Shown here piece by piece: positions 24,918 to 37,040 of a stretch of 64,000 nucleotides of DNA. Position numbers and translations under genes: made by a program. This DNA comes from Cymodocea nodosa (taxonomy: Eukaryota > Streptophyta > Magnoliopsida > Alismatales > Cymodoceaceae). The stretch lies in contig JAZBRI010000003.1 of the NCBI GenBank assembly GCA_036874045.1, positions 1,996,501-2,060,500 of the forward strand, read 5' to 3'. The notes beneath the pieces are model-generated. The model was not told where the DNA came from and did not search any database. It was given only the letters and a program-made list of their open reading frames with translations. Numbering within the stretch: the first letter of the stretch is position 1; each line of letters starts with the position of its first letter.

Positions 24918-26184
24918 TTTTGCACAATTGCCCACTGATATCAGTATATCACTGTTTCATAGGAATAAGTCATTTGGGTTCATATTATTATCTACCAACA
25001 CACGAGTCTCCTTATCTTCTTATATTTTTGGTGAACTAATTAGCATACAAATGAAAACTGACGATTCATTTATATCCCAACCACATCAGCTACATATGAA
25101 AACCTTCCGGAAAAACAAAAAGGACTTGGCATTTTTTAGAGAAAAGAAGTTATGAGAGAATGCCAATCCATGCTAGAATATGCTTAGAATCAATGACGTG
25201 TAGGCAGATGCTCTTAGAGCATGCAACCTGTGGAAAGTTTTGACTAGTGCTTCGGCACTTTCCTGGGGTTCCTGTCCTCATGATCCAAGATTGGGGTCAC
25301 GTGGTAGGTTCCGAATAGAATCCACATGCTTCAAACTAATATCCATCAAGATGGGTAAGAATATGTGGAAGCTGAAACTTCTGTGAAGCCCAGAATTAGC
25401 CACATCTACTTCTCTCCATCCTTTTGTCAGCAGTCAACCACTATGCTGTTCTATCATGCCTTTTTATTTATTCTCCAAAGCTTGATGCCTTCATCTTACT
25501 TTAAATACAAACATGTGTATTACATTTTTATTGAGAATCTTCGGCACAAATACGACATTAGATACTGTTCATCTCTTTCGTTTTTAGCAGTCATTGTTGA
25601 TGGAGATCCACATGACTACTCTTGTATGGACCTACACTAACATTTTGAAAATGAAGACATAAAAATATCTGTGAGGTGTGAATTGGTAAATTTTTTAACA
25701 AGTGCTGTGGTCTAACTCATAGGATGTGGATCCTAAGGGCCTAAGATCCGAAGCACATGAGCCTGGGAGGATCCATCTCTCAAATTTTGTGCCGTTGTCT
25801 ATTTGATACGGAAAATGGTATTATATGTGTGCAAGAAGACACAAATCAAGATTGGCCATCCTTAACCACCAAATAATGCATGACCCAAAAAGCTGAATAG
25901 ATTCTATCTTTCCCATTTGTCCTTTTCTTGAACCAAATGATTGCAACAATGATATCAACAAGTGGTAGGGGAAGTTATCAGGTCCAACTTGTGCAGATGA
26001 GTTGAAGCAGTTGCCCAAATGTCAACATCTCTAGTTCCTCCATTAGGTTACAAATGAAAAGAATATGGCTCCTACTTCCTCAATCATTAGGATTTCCAAG
26101 ATTTATAGTTCCTTAATATTAGAAGTTTGTATATGATAACATATGAGATGTTATGCACAAGCTCTAAGAACATAAAAGAGAGGA

Positions 26185-26370
26185 GATTTTGTACAAGTAA
26201 TATCAGGAAATTTTCTTAAGAATAATTTAATTTCTTCTTATAAATATATGGGAGGGTGAAAGTCATTGTACAAATTTTATTATTAAATGATTATAAATAT
26301 ATGGTGAAATTTGTACTTAAATTAAATAAGTATTAGTCCTTGATCTAAAGATCTTAAAATTCAACACTTC
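26185..26370 (-). repeat. Dispersed repeat, copy 2 of 2
   Basis: Inverted relative of 18725-18905 (see that entry), diverged but alignable over about 180 bases. Confidence 0.6.
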
Positions 26371-27915
26371 ATGGTTAAATGTCAACCACAGATTTTTAAA
26401 ATAAAAAACAGTAATGAATATAATTCAGATTAAATTGAAACTTTATATGTTGTAAACTATACCACAGAGTAACTAATTACATAATCATATCAAAATTTTA
26501 AAAATATAATATTAATAATGTGATACCAGTAGGGAAAAATTACTGGTCCCCAGCAGTAACAGTTTGCCAATTGTCAAATTGTAGTGCACTTATAAGTATG
26601 ACCGGATCAAAAACATCTAATGTTTCCTTTGTCATATAAAATCACATAATAACTAGAGGCATGGAAAGCACAAGAAATAACGTTACTTGAAATTCACAAA
26701 TACGTCACATACTCACATCATTGATTTGCATCTTCTCCAAACATGCTTACATCTTAAGAACGGCCCAAAAGAGATATTTGTACTTGCATTGTGGCAAAAC
26801 AAATTTTTGAGTAATGGAACATATAATATCCATTAATCAAGAATGAGAGTTAACACTATTCCTTGCTGCCCAAAACAGTATGTACTAAACCAATCCTACC
26901 TTTTCCCTGATGTTCTATTCCTACACAGCACTCTGATTTGTCTCAGCAGTTACCGAAGGTTCTGATCCACAAAGCATTACATTACATACTTGATGATAGA
27001 CTTCAGACAAAAACAACATTTTGGGATGTCACGGGAGAGATGAGTTACCATTGCAGGTTCACTTTACTGTGAGATGAATGATGTCTTCCTCACAAATGTT
27101 CCTTGCTTCTAGCCTACCTTCTCTAGCAGAACAACAACAACAAAAAAAGGATTATGATTCATGTAGTGTAAAAATAAAACAACAACAAAATCAGCTAACA
27201 TTAAGAAGGAAGAAGCTGATATTTGGGAGAATTTATGCTCTCGGTTGTAATGTAAATGTGAACTTCCTTATGAATGAATGTAAGTGAGGAATGAATCCAA
27301 CAGACTTCCAACGTAGTTCAGACACAACCAGTCTAGATCCCCTTTCAAGGTTGAGCATCAATAATGCCTTGTTCATGGAAACTTCAGTGAGGATCGAATT
27401 TTGCAATCTTGGAAGTACCAACAGTCAATAGCATAATTGGTTTTTTCCACATTTTATAAGACCCCCTGAAGAAATAACCAAGAGCCCTCCCTAAGTTTAT
27501 ATCTATTCATCTTAGTTATAAATGAAATAAACATTTCCTTAACAATCTTTTTAATACAAGATTGCTGACAACATAATACTAATCTACTGGGCGAATGACG
27601 CAAGGCAACTAGCGTCTGAAGGTGGACAGATGATTATGTAAAAGATGATCACTGAGGTAGAAGAGAAGATGCTCGAAGTAAGCGGAAGATCTCCACAGTT
27701 GTGTCCTATGCACCACAGCGGCTGTTGCCATCCCTTTCATTGGATCTTCCCTCAACTAAAAACCTTAAAAAATCACTAACAAAACTACCTTTCAAAAAAT
27801 AAGTTGTTTTAGATTTGAAAAGAAAATTGGGCATTAATTTAAAAAAGATGTAAGTTATCACACAATGTAAAGAAACTTTTTAAATTGTAAGTGGGGTCAT
27901 CATAATTGTAAGAAA

Positions 27916-27969
27916 ATTTTAAGATTCTTAGCTTACAAATATTATTTTTAAGTTAAGAATCTTAAAATA
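27916..27969. repeat. Foldback (inverted repeat) in AT-rich DNA
   Basis: Arms of about 20 bases (attttaagattcttagctta and its complement, one mismatch) flank a 13-base loop. It could be a MITE remnant or a transcript hairpin. Confidence 0.65.
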
Positions 27970-29260
27970 TTGTTTAGTATTAACATTATTATCTTGTAAA
28001 TTTTAATATATTTATCTTAATAAATATTCAAGAGTGTATTAGAATTTACATTAGAATCGTATTTATTAAAATTTATTAACATTATCAAGACATTTGTATT
28101 TATTAAGAAAGAGTTGAAAAGTAATAACAAATCATGAAGTAGCACGCAGCGTGTTTTAGATGTGCCATTTAATTAACCAATCTTCCTCAAATTATTCAAA
28201 CTTCCTAGCTACACACATAATGGTTAGTTCATCTCACAGCCATATCTATTTGAATTGGACAGAGTAGATCAAATTTGCATTAAAAAAAGAAGAAGAAATA
28301 TTTAAATACTCGAGTGGGAGGGAAATCAAAAGCTCTCTCTCTCTCTCTCTCTGCAATGCTTAAGTTTGTTTCCCTCTCTCACTCGTCCATCATACTAGAG
28401 CCAGTAGTTTCCACCAACAATTTAATCAAACGAGGTATCATCTTTGTTTCCTACTTAACACTCGCAGGAGGCAAGTTGGTCACCCTTAACATTAGCTTGT
28501 CCTGTTGAGTGTGTGGTACTTTAACATAGGTACAGAGTAAAGGAAATCATCTGTCAATGATTAGTACCTAAATTGCGGCCCTTCCCTCATGAAGCACTTG
28601 TCATGGACATCATGCTTAGCGCTGCATACCTCCTTCCTAGACATTGTTTCTCGACCAAGTTGCACATGACATTTAACGCCATAATGATCAATGTTATTAC
28701 ATTCAATAACTGTTCTCTTTCGTCTTCTCTTACATCCAGAGTCAATGATCAACTTGAAGCAACTTGCCCATCACAACATTTAGTCCTCCCAGCTACTGGT
28801 CTTCGTTCTGCACAGATTCACTTTTTGGTTAGTCCTCCCTTGAGGATAATATTAACGGTGGAAGGGAAGCCAAGCACCTCTTGGATCCACCCTATGGAAA
28901 ATTCAAGTGAGATAGCTGGCCAATTTCATTATACATTATAAAAAAGAACACCTAAGAGTTGCCCCAATGCCATGAGAAGTATGCTGCTAATTGCTTACAA
29001 AAAATTATGATTGAACTGCACAAAAACTACTGCCTTCACATCTCTTTGGTGGCATAGATAGATCAATCACAATGTAACCCTTGATATCTAACATGATTTA
29101 TAAGAGAAAAAACTGATGTAAAAGCACATCATCTAGTGTATAATCTATTAAAATTATGGTCATCAGGTTTTATGTAAGTGAGCAACTCAATGGATGCATC
29201 TAAGACAATAAAAAGAAGAAGCTTAGTACACACCATACTTTACAAACAATTGGACCACAA

Positions 29261-32200
29261 TCAAAAGAACCTTCCTCCACCAATTCTTCGCGCAAGCTGC
29301 AGATCTTTAATCACTGTTTAAAAATGAAAACAGTAAAAACCTCTTTAACTAAGAGTGTATCACAACGTGACAAACAGAAAAAAAGACATCAGCTATATAT
29401 GGGAGATGCCACGTTGAAACATTTTAATTGTTTGTCACAGCTAAAAACAGAATGGATTTTTCCATTCTGTTCTTTACAAATTTCAATTATAAAATCCAGG
29501 AGAATATTTGGGTTCCATGAACGCTAGTTTACATACATGATAGTGAACTTTTGATAATTATGATGGACAAATGTGACGGGCATCTGGTCTGTTCTTTCTA
29601 TGTCAAATGATCATGAATATATTAGTTCTTAACAGAAGGCCAGGTCAATAAATGATCATTAACCTTTTTCAGTCATTGTCTACAAGAGCAATCTTAGCTA
29701 ACCCCAAAATTACAAGGCTAACACTCTTATCATCATGTTTATCGTATGTGGTAAACAAATTCTTATCAAAATGGGAAACACATTTTTTGTCACTTTCTTG
29801 CTTCAAAGCTTTTCATCTTCAACAACTTGATGTTTTATCTCCACAAAATAACTATATTACCAGAACATGAAAAAAATACAAGGGCAAAAAATCAGTTTTC
29901 AATCAAAGAATGGTACAAGTCATGACAACATTAAGGGGAAAAATATTGCATTTTTTGGGATGATTAATTACAGCTTGTTAGAAAGGTTTCCAGAAAAAAT
30001 AATTAAGAACTAACATACATCATAGAAGTTGTGTGTTTCCCTTTGTACAAATCTCTCTTTGATGTGGTTCAGTGTGCAATGAATTATCTTGACAAAGCAA
30101 ATAAATATGTATGCATCACCAGGAAAAGACAAGTAGATTTCAATGTGTAAGAGAAAACATTAGATCCCACTGAAGAAATGTGAACTTACTCAAAGTAACA
30201 CGTTTTGCATGGATGGCACACAAATTGGCATCTCCAAGTAGACGGACAAGATGATCCTCTGCTGCCTAGGAAAGAATACAAGATTTAAGTAAATCATATG
30301 CAGATGTAAATATCTGACTACCAATAGTAGAAACAATGTAAGCAAATGCTTAATAGGAAAAAATTGATTGTGTTTGTTTTTTCTTGGCAGTATATAACTG
30401 CAAAAACAAATCAGATATTAAATTAGTTCTTTAATTAACTATTAGAAGATTTCTAGAAAATGAGGTGGTATGCACAACAAAAATAAACAAGAATAATCAA
30501 AGCTTTCAGGTTATGCAGATTTTCTATAAATAATATGGTGTACCTCCTGAATTGCTAGCAAAGCTTCTGGTGTCCAACGATTAACCTCAGTAGTATAAAA
30601 CTGGGTAATCTCTCTCACCTACAATGCTTAAAGAATCAGAATTAGAAATAAAACTAATGGGATCCATTTTCCAGCACACATCCGTCCAAGGATACATAAG
30701 TTCTATAAAAATTTTACTGAATAACAAATTAACAATGTCAATGGTCAATACATAAATTCCTACAGTAGCTCAGCTACAAGCATCTTTTATGAGCAATCCA
30801 AGTAGCTAACAATTTTCTCATAATGGCAAACTTTAGACTGCACTGATTGCTATCATCTAAGGTGATGTTTGAAAACACTTTCCCACGGTAACTTATTTAA
30901 GCTAAGCATTTATTTGAATAAGTGGATTCAAACATGACTGCATATCTAGTTTAAGGAAAAAATCAGATAACTTGTTCTTAATCAGCTTATTGAATGCTAC
31001 TATAGTAGGCATATCAGTTTAGTTGGTCCGTTTGTACATGTGTCAATCATACATTGGTTGTAATGTACATAAACATCTATAGATAAGTGGAGAAGGGTCT
31101 CGATGAGTCTTGATAAGACCCCAACATTTTTAAAACTCTACCTCATTCGCACAATCCACTAACAAGGTATCAGAGCACCACTACACCTCTGCAATATCGT
31201 GAAGAATGGTAGCAATTTAAGGACTCATGCTGCGACACACCTCTGACAGATGAAGAAAAGGACTTTAACATTTTTCAAAGCTTTCTTGAAAGTTTTTTGA
31301 GCATCCTGTCCGGAAAATCATCAATCTACAACCAGTTATGTCATTTACCTTGGTGACAACCCAATTTCATGGTCTCCCAAGAAACAAAGTGCAATTTCTA
31401 CATCTTCTATTGAAGCTGAGTTTCGTGCAGTGGTGAATACTGTAGCAGAAGTTACAGGGATTCTGAGTTGGTGGTGAATTAGGCATCATCTGACAAATTC
31501 TCAATTATTCTATGACGATATGGGTGTGTTATACCTGACTGCTAACCTACTATTTCGTTCTCACGTGAAACATGTCGAGATTGATCTTTGTCATGTCAGG
31601 GTGAAGGTTTTCAAGAAAGATCTCAGAGTAACCTATATCTCCACTAAGGACCAACTTGCTGATTGCCTTAGAAAAGCTTTGACAAAGCCATCTTTCCTAA
31701 ATCATTGAAACAAACTTCATGTTCATCACCCTCCATGAATTTGAAGGGGAATATTACCGTAGAAACATGAGTATAGGTTGTCATAAATGTACACGAGTCA
31801 GCCATACATTGGCTGCGATAAATAAGCTGGCTTTTTAAAATAAGTTGAAACTCAAATATTATTTCCAAGTGTGTCCTAAAATAAAACCAAAAAAGCAGTC
31901 TGAAAACACTCACAGTTCGAACAAATGGTGCACATGGAATAAGGTAGTGCCATGTCTTTTGGTACTTTCTTATCTCTCTCAGAGCTAGAGTCCCAGGTTT
32001 GAACCTACGCCGCTTCCTCGCAGACCCGTCGGCATTTTCTGCAAACAGAAAGCAACCATTTACATCCATTACCAAGAGAACACACTTCCATCCACAAACA
32101 GAAAAAATACCTGTCTGACCACTTCCACTCCCCCCTTTACTCGCCATCTTCTTTTTGTTCCTCCCCACATTCGATCCCTGCGTTTCACCAGCACTCCACC

Positions 32201-32533
32201 ACCCAAAGAATAAGAGTAAAGCCAAAACAAAATTGCAAAAACAAAGCAAGGTCTTGGAACCAGATCACCTTCTCCTCACGGCCAGTGCCCGATCCCTCCT
32301 CCCCTTCACAACAACCATCAAATGGATCAGAACTTGGAACCAATATCGACAAACACAACATTATGCAGCAGATGCTACAAGAGTGGTTTCGCCACAAAAA
32401 GGAGTGAAACGGATACAAGTAGAGAATGCAATGACAACAGGAGAATGGCACCTTTCTGGTGCGGCGGTGAAGTCTGGCGGAGAGACTTCCGGACGCGCCT
32501 CCGGGCGGCGAGCGGGTGGCGTGTCCTTGCCAT
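29261..32533 (-). CDS. CENH3: Centromere-specific histone H3 (CENH3)
   Basis: CENH3 replaces H3 in centromeric nucleosomes and founds the kinetochore. Seven exons join in phase: 32452-32533, 32269-32303, 32111-32177, 31914-32038, 30544-30618, 30190-30265 and 29261-29313. They give 170 residues. The N-terminus is MARTRHPLAARRR, the CENH3-type start. The tail is basic and Gly/Ser-rich (about 70 residues), as expected fast-evolving. The histone fold has FKPGTLALREIRKYQK (alpha-N), IPCAPFVRTVREITQFY (alpha-1), a lengthened loop 1 (TTEVNRWTPEALLAIQEAAE), LCAIHAKRVTLM and ARRIGGGRFF. The RWTPEAL loop and the absence of canonical H3 residues (QSSAV, RGERA) separate it from ordinary H3. Unusual points are KTWHYLIPC before alpha-1 and the FF end. 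The exon 2 acceptor (GTGAAG) has a weak pyrimidine tract. Intron 4 holds a copia fossil. The gene appears intact. Confidence 0.93.
31000..31850 (+). mobile_element. Internally deleted Ty1/copia retrotransposon fossil in CENH3 intron 4
   Basis: The parts occur in element order on the plus strand. An LTR-like segment (about 31000-31160) is followed by a primer-binding site for initiator tRNA-Met (ggtatcagagc, 31166-31176). A copia RNase H region follows (about 31330-31710), then a purine tract (gaaggggaat, near 31743) and a second, partial LTR-like segment (about 31755-31850). The second LTR-like segment shares the TGTACA...CATACATTGG region with the first. Most of the coding interior is missing and the element is broken. 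Divergence between the LTR-like ends suggests it is not recent. It lies antisense to CENH3. Confidence 0.8.
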
Positions 32534-35363
32534 GGGAGAGGAGAGCGGTGGACTTGGGGTGTGAACCGTGAGAATTTTGCGTTTTGGGGGGAAAATTGGT
32601 CGAGGGTGTGGGCGTGGGCGCCGGGACTGTGGTGTTTTCAGACGTCCGATCGTGATCGGAGGGTGAAGATGTCCCGAGAGCTTCGAACCCGAGGTGTTCG
32701 CCTTCGACCGTTGGGTGGTAGTCGCCGTCCATTCATCTTGTTTTTTCTTTTTTTTCTGTTTTTTTTTTTAAAAATTATGTATATAAAAAATAATCAATAA
32801 AAAAGTAATTTTCTTTAATTTCCGTCGTCTTCTTTTTTTCTGTTGATAAGGTTGGGTGAGAAAAAAAATATATTTTCACGCAATAACAAGTGATTGAAAA
32901 ATATATATATATATATAATTTTTTTTTTTGTCAAACAATTTTGAATTATATTTTTATAGAAATCATTCTTACTTTTATTGTGATATTTAAAATGACATAT
33001 TAAATTTTATTTCGATATATCACCTATATAATTCATAAGAAAAATAGAAGTACATCTATCATACGATTTATAACGTCTACAAACAAAAGTAGATAAAAAC
33101 CGTATATTTCACAAGATCAACGAGTAAGAGTAGAAGAAATCGTGTAATTTACAATATTGTCATTTGCAAACGATAAATGATAGTTCTACACGAAATTAAT
33201 GGTATCCGCACAAGTATCATTTTCAGGATCTTTTACCATGAATATCCACAATAACAAATTTCCCATTTTTATATCATATTAAAGTAAATTCAAGAGCATT
33301 CTTCTAGAACAAATGATTAGCTACAACTAATAAAGAACATAAAAATAACCTCAGGTTAATTGAATGAGAACTAAACTTAAGACTAACACATGAGGAAGCA
33401 TGGAAGGCACAGAAGCAAGTCAAGTCTGCTTCTTCATGGTCATAGACCGCTCCTCTCATTGGAACCCCACCAATCCCTTCATTCTAATTTCATCTTTCAC
33501 AGGCATATTTGCATGCAATATCAAAAGGAACTCTTATTAGCTTCCAAAGCAGAAGTAGGAAAAGATTCCACCCACCAAATCCCCAAACTTACCAGTCAAA
33601 TGGTTCTGACTTTTGGGAGCTTTTGAGTGTAAAGTTAAAAGTTAAAGATTGTATTGGTGGAGTTTGTAGCCCTGGTCTTTCCAGATACTGCTACCATTCA
33701 TATCAGTTCAAAGAAACCACCAAAAATATTCACTTGAATTTTACCTTAAAATTACTTCTTCTCCGAAAGGCATGCGTCTGTGTTGATTTCGGCAATTCAA
33801 CCACATTTAGAATTTGATTGTGTATTGTTTTTATCACATGGGAATCATCATCATTTTTCATAATGGTAATGTTTCTATTTAAATATCGTCTTCATCTTCT
33901 TCTAAAGTAGAGTGAAAATTTTATTATGTTGTCCATTACTACCAGGATGATCACTAAATGGTTCTTTTCTGATGATGGAATGAAGAAGGCCCATGTGTTA
34001 AATCTGTGACCACCAAACCATAAGGATAGCAGAGGGCTTTTTATTGCAAGGCCTTAGCTTAGCAATATGTCGTAAAAAGATTAGGAATCTACTTTTTATC
34101 CATATCCACACTTTTATTTATCATAATAGATCAGGTCAATATCTACTAAAGGCAAATCTTAGTTGCTATCCCATCCACTATAGCAGTCAGTAAATAACGG
34201 ATAAGGTTAGCAGGCCAAGTGGATAAAGTTTTTATTCATTTATTGAATAAAGACCTACCACATTCAATGAGTTTCTTTATCCTAAAATATTTCTAAAAAG
34301 TTATAAATATCTGAATGAATTAAAAACCTGTGATAAATACTGTTTTCAAGAACATGTCAAGCACAAGATAACTACTACATAAAACAATGTTAATATAACA
34401 ACTAATGATAACCAAAAGAATCTCATTCTCACTTTCTCATTAAGAAATAATGAATCACAAACTCAGAAATCACTGTTTGGTTTGCACCGGAGGATGAGAT
34501 GATCACTTGAACGAAGATTTGGACTGGAGACCTGCCCACTAAATGCCAGGGGTCCAAGGGGTGGTAATGAAGCACACAGCTCAACGCCCAACGATCAATT
34601 GATCTGGCAGAGTCCTAGGCAGATTCCAGTGTCTCCTGAGGCATTAATTGATTTGCGTTTCAGTGACGCCTCTTGAGGAATGGGGACAAAGAATCGAGTA
34701 TGCAGGCAGAGAGAAATGTAGATTCTTCTTCCTCTCGTCTCCTCACGGTCGAATTGCCGGTGGGTGGTCGTCCATGATCGACCGGATGCAATCAAGCAAT
34801 GTCACATCAACAGAAAAATGAGAGGAGGCATTTATGTGATCGTAAAGGGGAGAGGGGAATGGGAACTCTTTTCTGTAATATTGGTTAAGGATTTCCTTCA
34901 TCTATCATGTTGTTCATGGTTATGTGACAAAAAGTTAATAATGTAGGCAGGGAGGAAGGGAACACCACCGGATCTCAAGTTACAAGGATGTGGTAGCCAG
35001 ATAGATGGCAGTGAATAAATAGGACCCCAAAGGCATCTCTGAAGTGTGTGCAAACTGAAATGGAAGGGAAGGAGGAAGGCCAAGTTGCTCAATGCTGCTG
35101 CACATGTTCATGGAGCCATGTGGGCAGATGGCCTGCTTACACTCCCATTATATTAGTGTAGGATTTTACTAATTCATGGTTCAGTTTGCTTCTGCCAAAT
35201 GCTGGCTCAAGAATTTCAGATTATTCCAACGATTGTCCATGGTCGTGCACACATTTGCTGTCCTTTTTTGTTGCTGGATCTGGGGAACTGCCATGTTTTT
35301 CCTGTCCAGCTTCTGCAGTAAGGGCCATGTGTGCGTTCACAACACATATGTGGCCAGACGAAA

Positions 35364-35600
35364 TGAATTCTCATGTATCATTCTACCAAATGGCCATTTT
35401 CTTAAACAACATTCTACTTCCATTGGTAGAAAGCAAGGTGCTTCATTAATTAATACAGTACAGATTTAGATTTTAATTCTCTGAAAGAGGTAATTTTAAG
35501 ATTTTCGTATGTCGGCAGCAAAACCTGCCACAGTTGTCATGAATTCTTACGGTATCCTTCTACCGTAAATGCCATTTTCTCAAGCACCATACGGAACTGA
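35364..35600 (+). repeat. Imperfect direct duplication of about 60 bases
   Basis: 35364-35420 and 35540-35600 share gaattct.a.g.tat, cttctacc/attctacc, .aatg.ccattttct and .aa.caac/.aagcacc in the same order and spacing, about 176 bases apart. Confidence 0.5.
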
Positions 35601-36759
35601 ACAACCTTAATACATTTATTTCTCCTTTGAAAGGAACTCTGTACTTCACAAAAAGTTCTTGCGTTTACCTGTCAAAAGCAACTATTCTTTATGGGTCACC
35701 TGTAATTTTCTCCAAGGAAAGCAACCAAATCCTTGCTGCAGTTGCAAGAAGGTTATCATGACAGAAACCCATCAACACTAAATTTTTAAAAAGAAAAAAA
35801 GGCAAACGATCTGGAGACCGGCAAGTAAAGGCAGGTGGGCATTGTTGCCCTGTCAAAAGTTTGAAATCATTGGATCATGGCAACACCAACACCACCACTA
35901 ACGACGATTCTCTTGGAAAAAGCATGGAGGCATCATGCCTGGCTTTCAGGCCGGGGAACAGAGGTATATATGTGTGAGCAAAAGCTACGATCGTCCCATT
36001 CCTCACTGCTCTCCTTGTCCTCCCTATCGATGCTTCCTCTGTGTACATGTTTGGTACACGTCAAAGGACCTTATCCCCTTCCTTTCACTCTTGTACTTCA
36101 ACCACAATTCCTCCCATCTCTATCATAATCAATGCTTCTCGTTGAATCATATATATTCTCTCGTAGAATCCCACATCAAAACCATAACCTTCTTTATTAT
36201 AAAATTGCACCATTACAATTATAATAATCGAATCGTGTTGTATCGTGGCAGGTCCACAGGCAGGCACCATTCTTATAAAACTCGAACATGTGCCGTGCGC
36301 CAAGCGGGCATTTTAATAGATGTGGATTAGGAAGGTGGGTTGATCTGATTTAATTTAATCACCAGCGCCTTCTTATGAAACCAGATTTGCCGAGGGAAAT
36401 TCTCGACTTCGCTGCTGATAAACTCCAGATGCCAACCAATCTTATCCACAAGCTTTGAGGCGTCGTAATAACAAAACAACTCGGTCGTGTCTTTTAACGG
36501 TCCACCATTCGCTTACAGCTGATAGAAATTACTGGTTATTGTCATTTGAATGGAAAATTAATTAATACATACGTGCGCTGCAATCATTCATACAATACTC
36601 GTCTAATCACGATACCCAAATGTATAGTGGTTAGTGGTTAAGATGTTGCAATCGGCCATTTGGGTTTTTCAAGCTTTGGTTAAGCGCATAGATTTATGAA
36701 TAATATTGCTGTGGTAGCTACCATGCATCATAGAGCAAATGGTAGTACCCACAGTGGGG

Positions 36760-36819
36760 TATCAGAGATACCTGTGTGTGTGTGTTTCTGGGCAAAGGTT
36801 GCTATCAGAGATACCTGTG
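36760..36819 (+). repeat. 17-base direct repeat containing a palindrome
   Basis: TATCAGAGATACCTGTG occurs at 36760-36776 and again at 36803-36819, separated by a TG-rich spacer. The first copy with its flank forms the perfect hairpin GGTATC-AGA-GATACC. Confidence 0.75.
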
Positions 36820-37040
36820 ATGGACGAGAAATCACTGCAAAGGAGAGATATTTTTCGTTACGGTGGAGGTAAGCCATCATCACATGAGGATGACCAGAGA
36901 CAAGTTCTTGCTATACATGGACAGACTAACCAAATTCTACAGTGATAGAGTGATGGAAACACCAGGCCACCGGGAAGTGTCCAGGCCGTGTCTTTTCCGG
37001 TGTCGTCGTCGGCCGGGGAGGCTGATGGTGTTTGCCTGGC

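Larger units (their letters stand above)
24914..29200. other. Long intergenic region without a supported gene
   Basis: Only short frames without family matches are present. It holds the second copy of a dispersed repeat (26185-26370), a foldback (27916-27969) and a short CT run near 28335. A minus-strand frame at 28561-28752 begins with LIIDSG-like residues, but I do not trust it as a retroelement protease. Confidence 0.55.
32600..37040. other. Intergenic region between CENH3 and the F-box gene
   Basis: 32534-32740 is the GC-rich CENH3 leader and promoter. The rest is mixed-composition DNA with short frames lacking family matches. It contains an imperfect duplication (35364-35600), a pair of palindromic direct repeats (36760-36819) and, near 37040, the probable 3' UTR of the F-box gene. 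Confidence 0.55.

Noticed and set aside
28561-28752. LIIDSG-like stretch suggesting a retroelement protease
   Set aside because: The surroundings do not match any retroelement domain, so the motif alone is not enough.
32516-32800. Plus-strand frames over the CENH3 first exon
   Set aside because: Antisense shadows of the CENH3 start and leader.
36755-36775. ggtatcagag resembling a retrotransposon primer-binding site
   Set aside because: It is part of a local palindrome; no LTR or coding remnants flank it.
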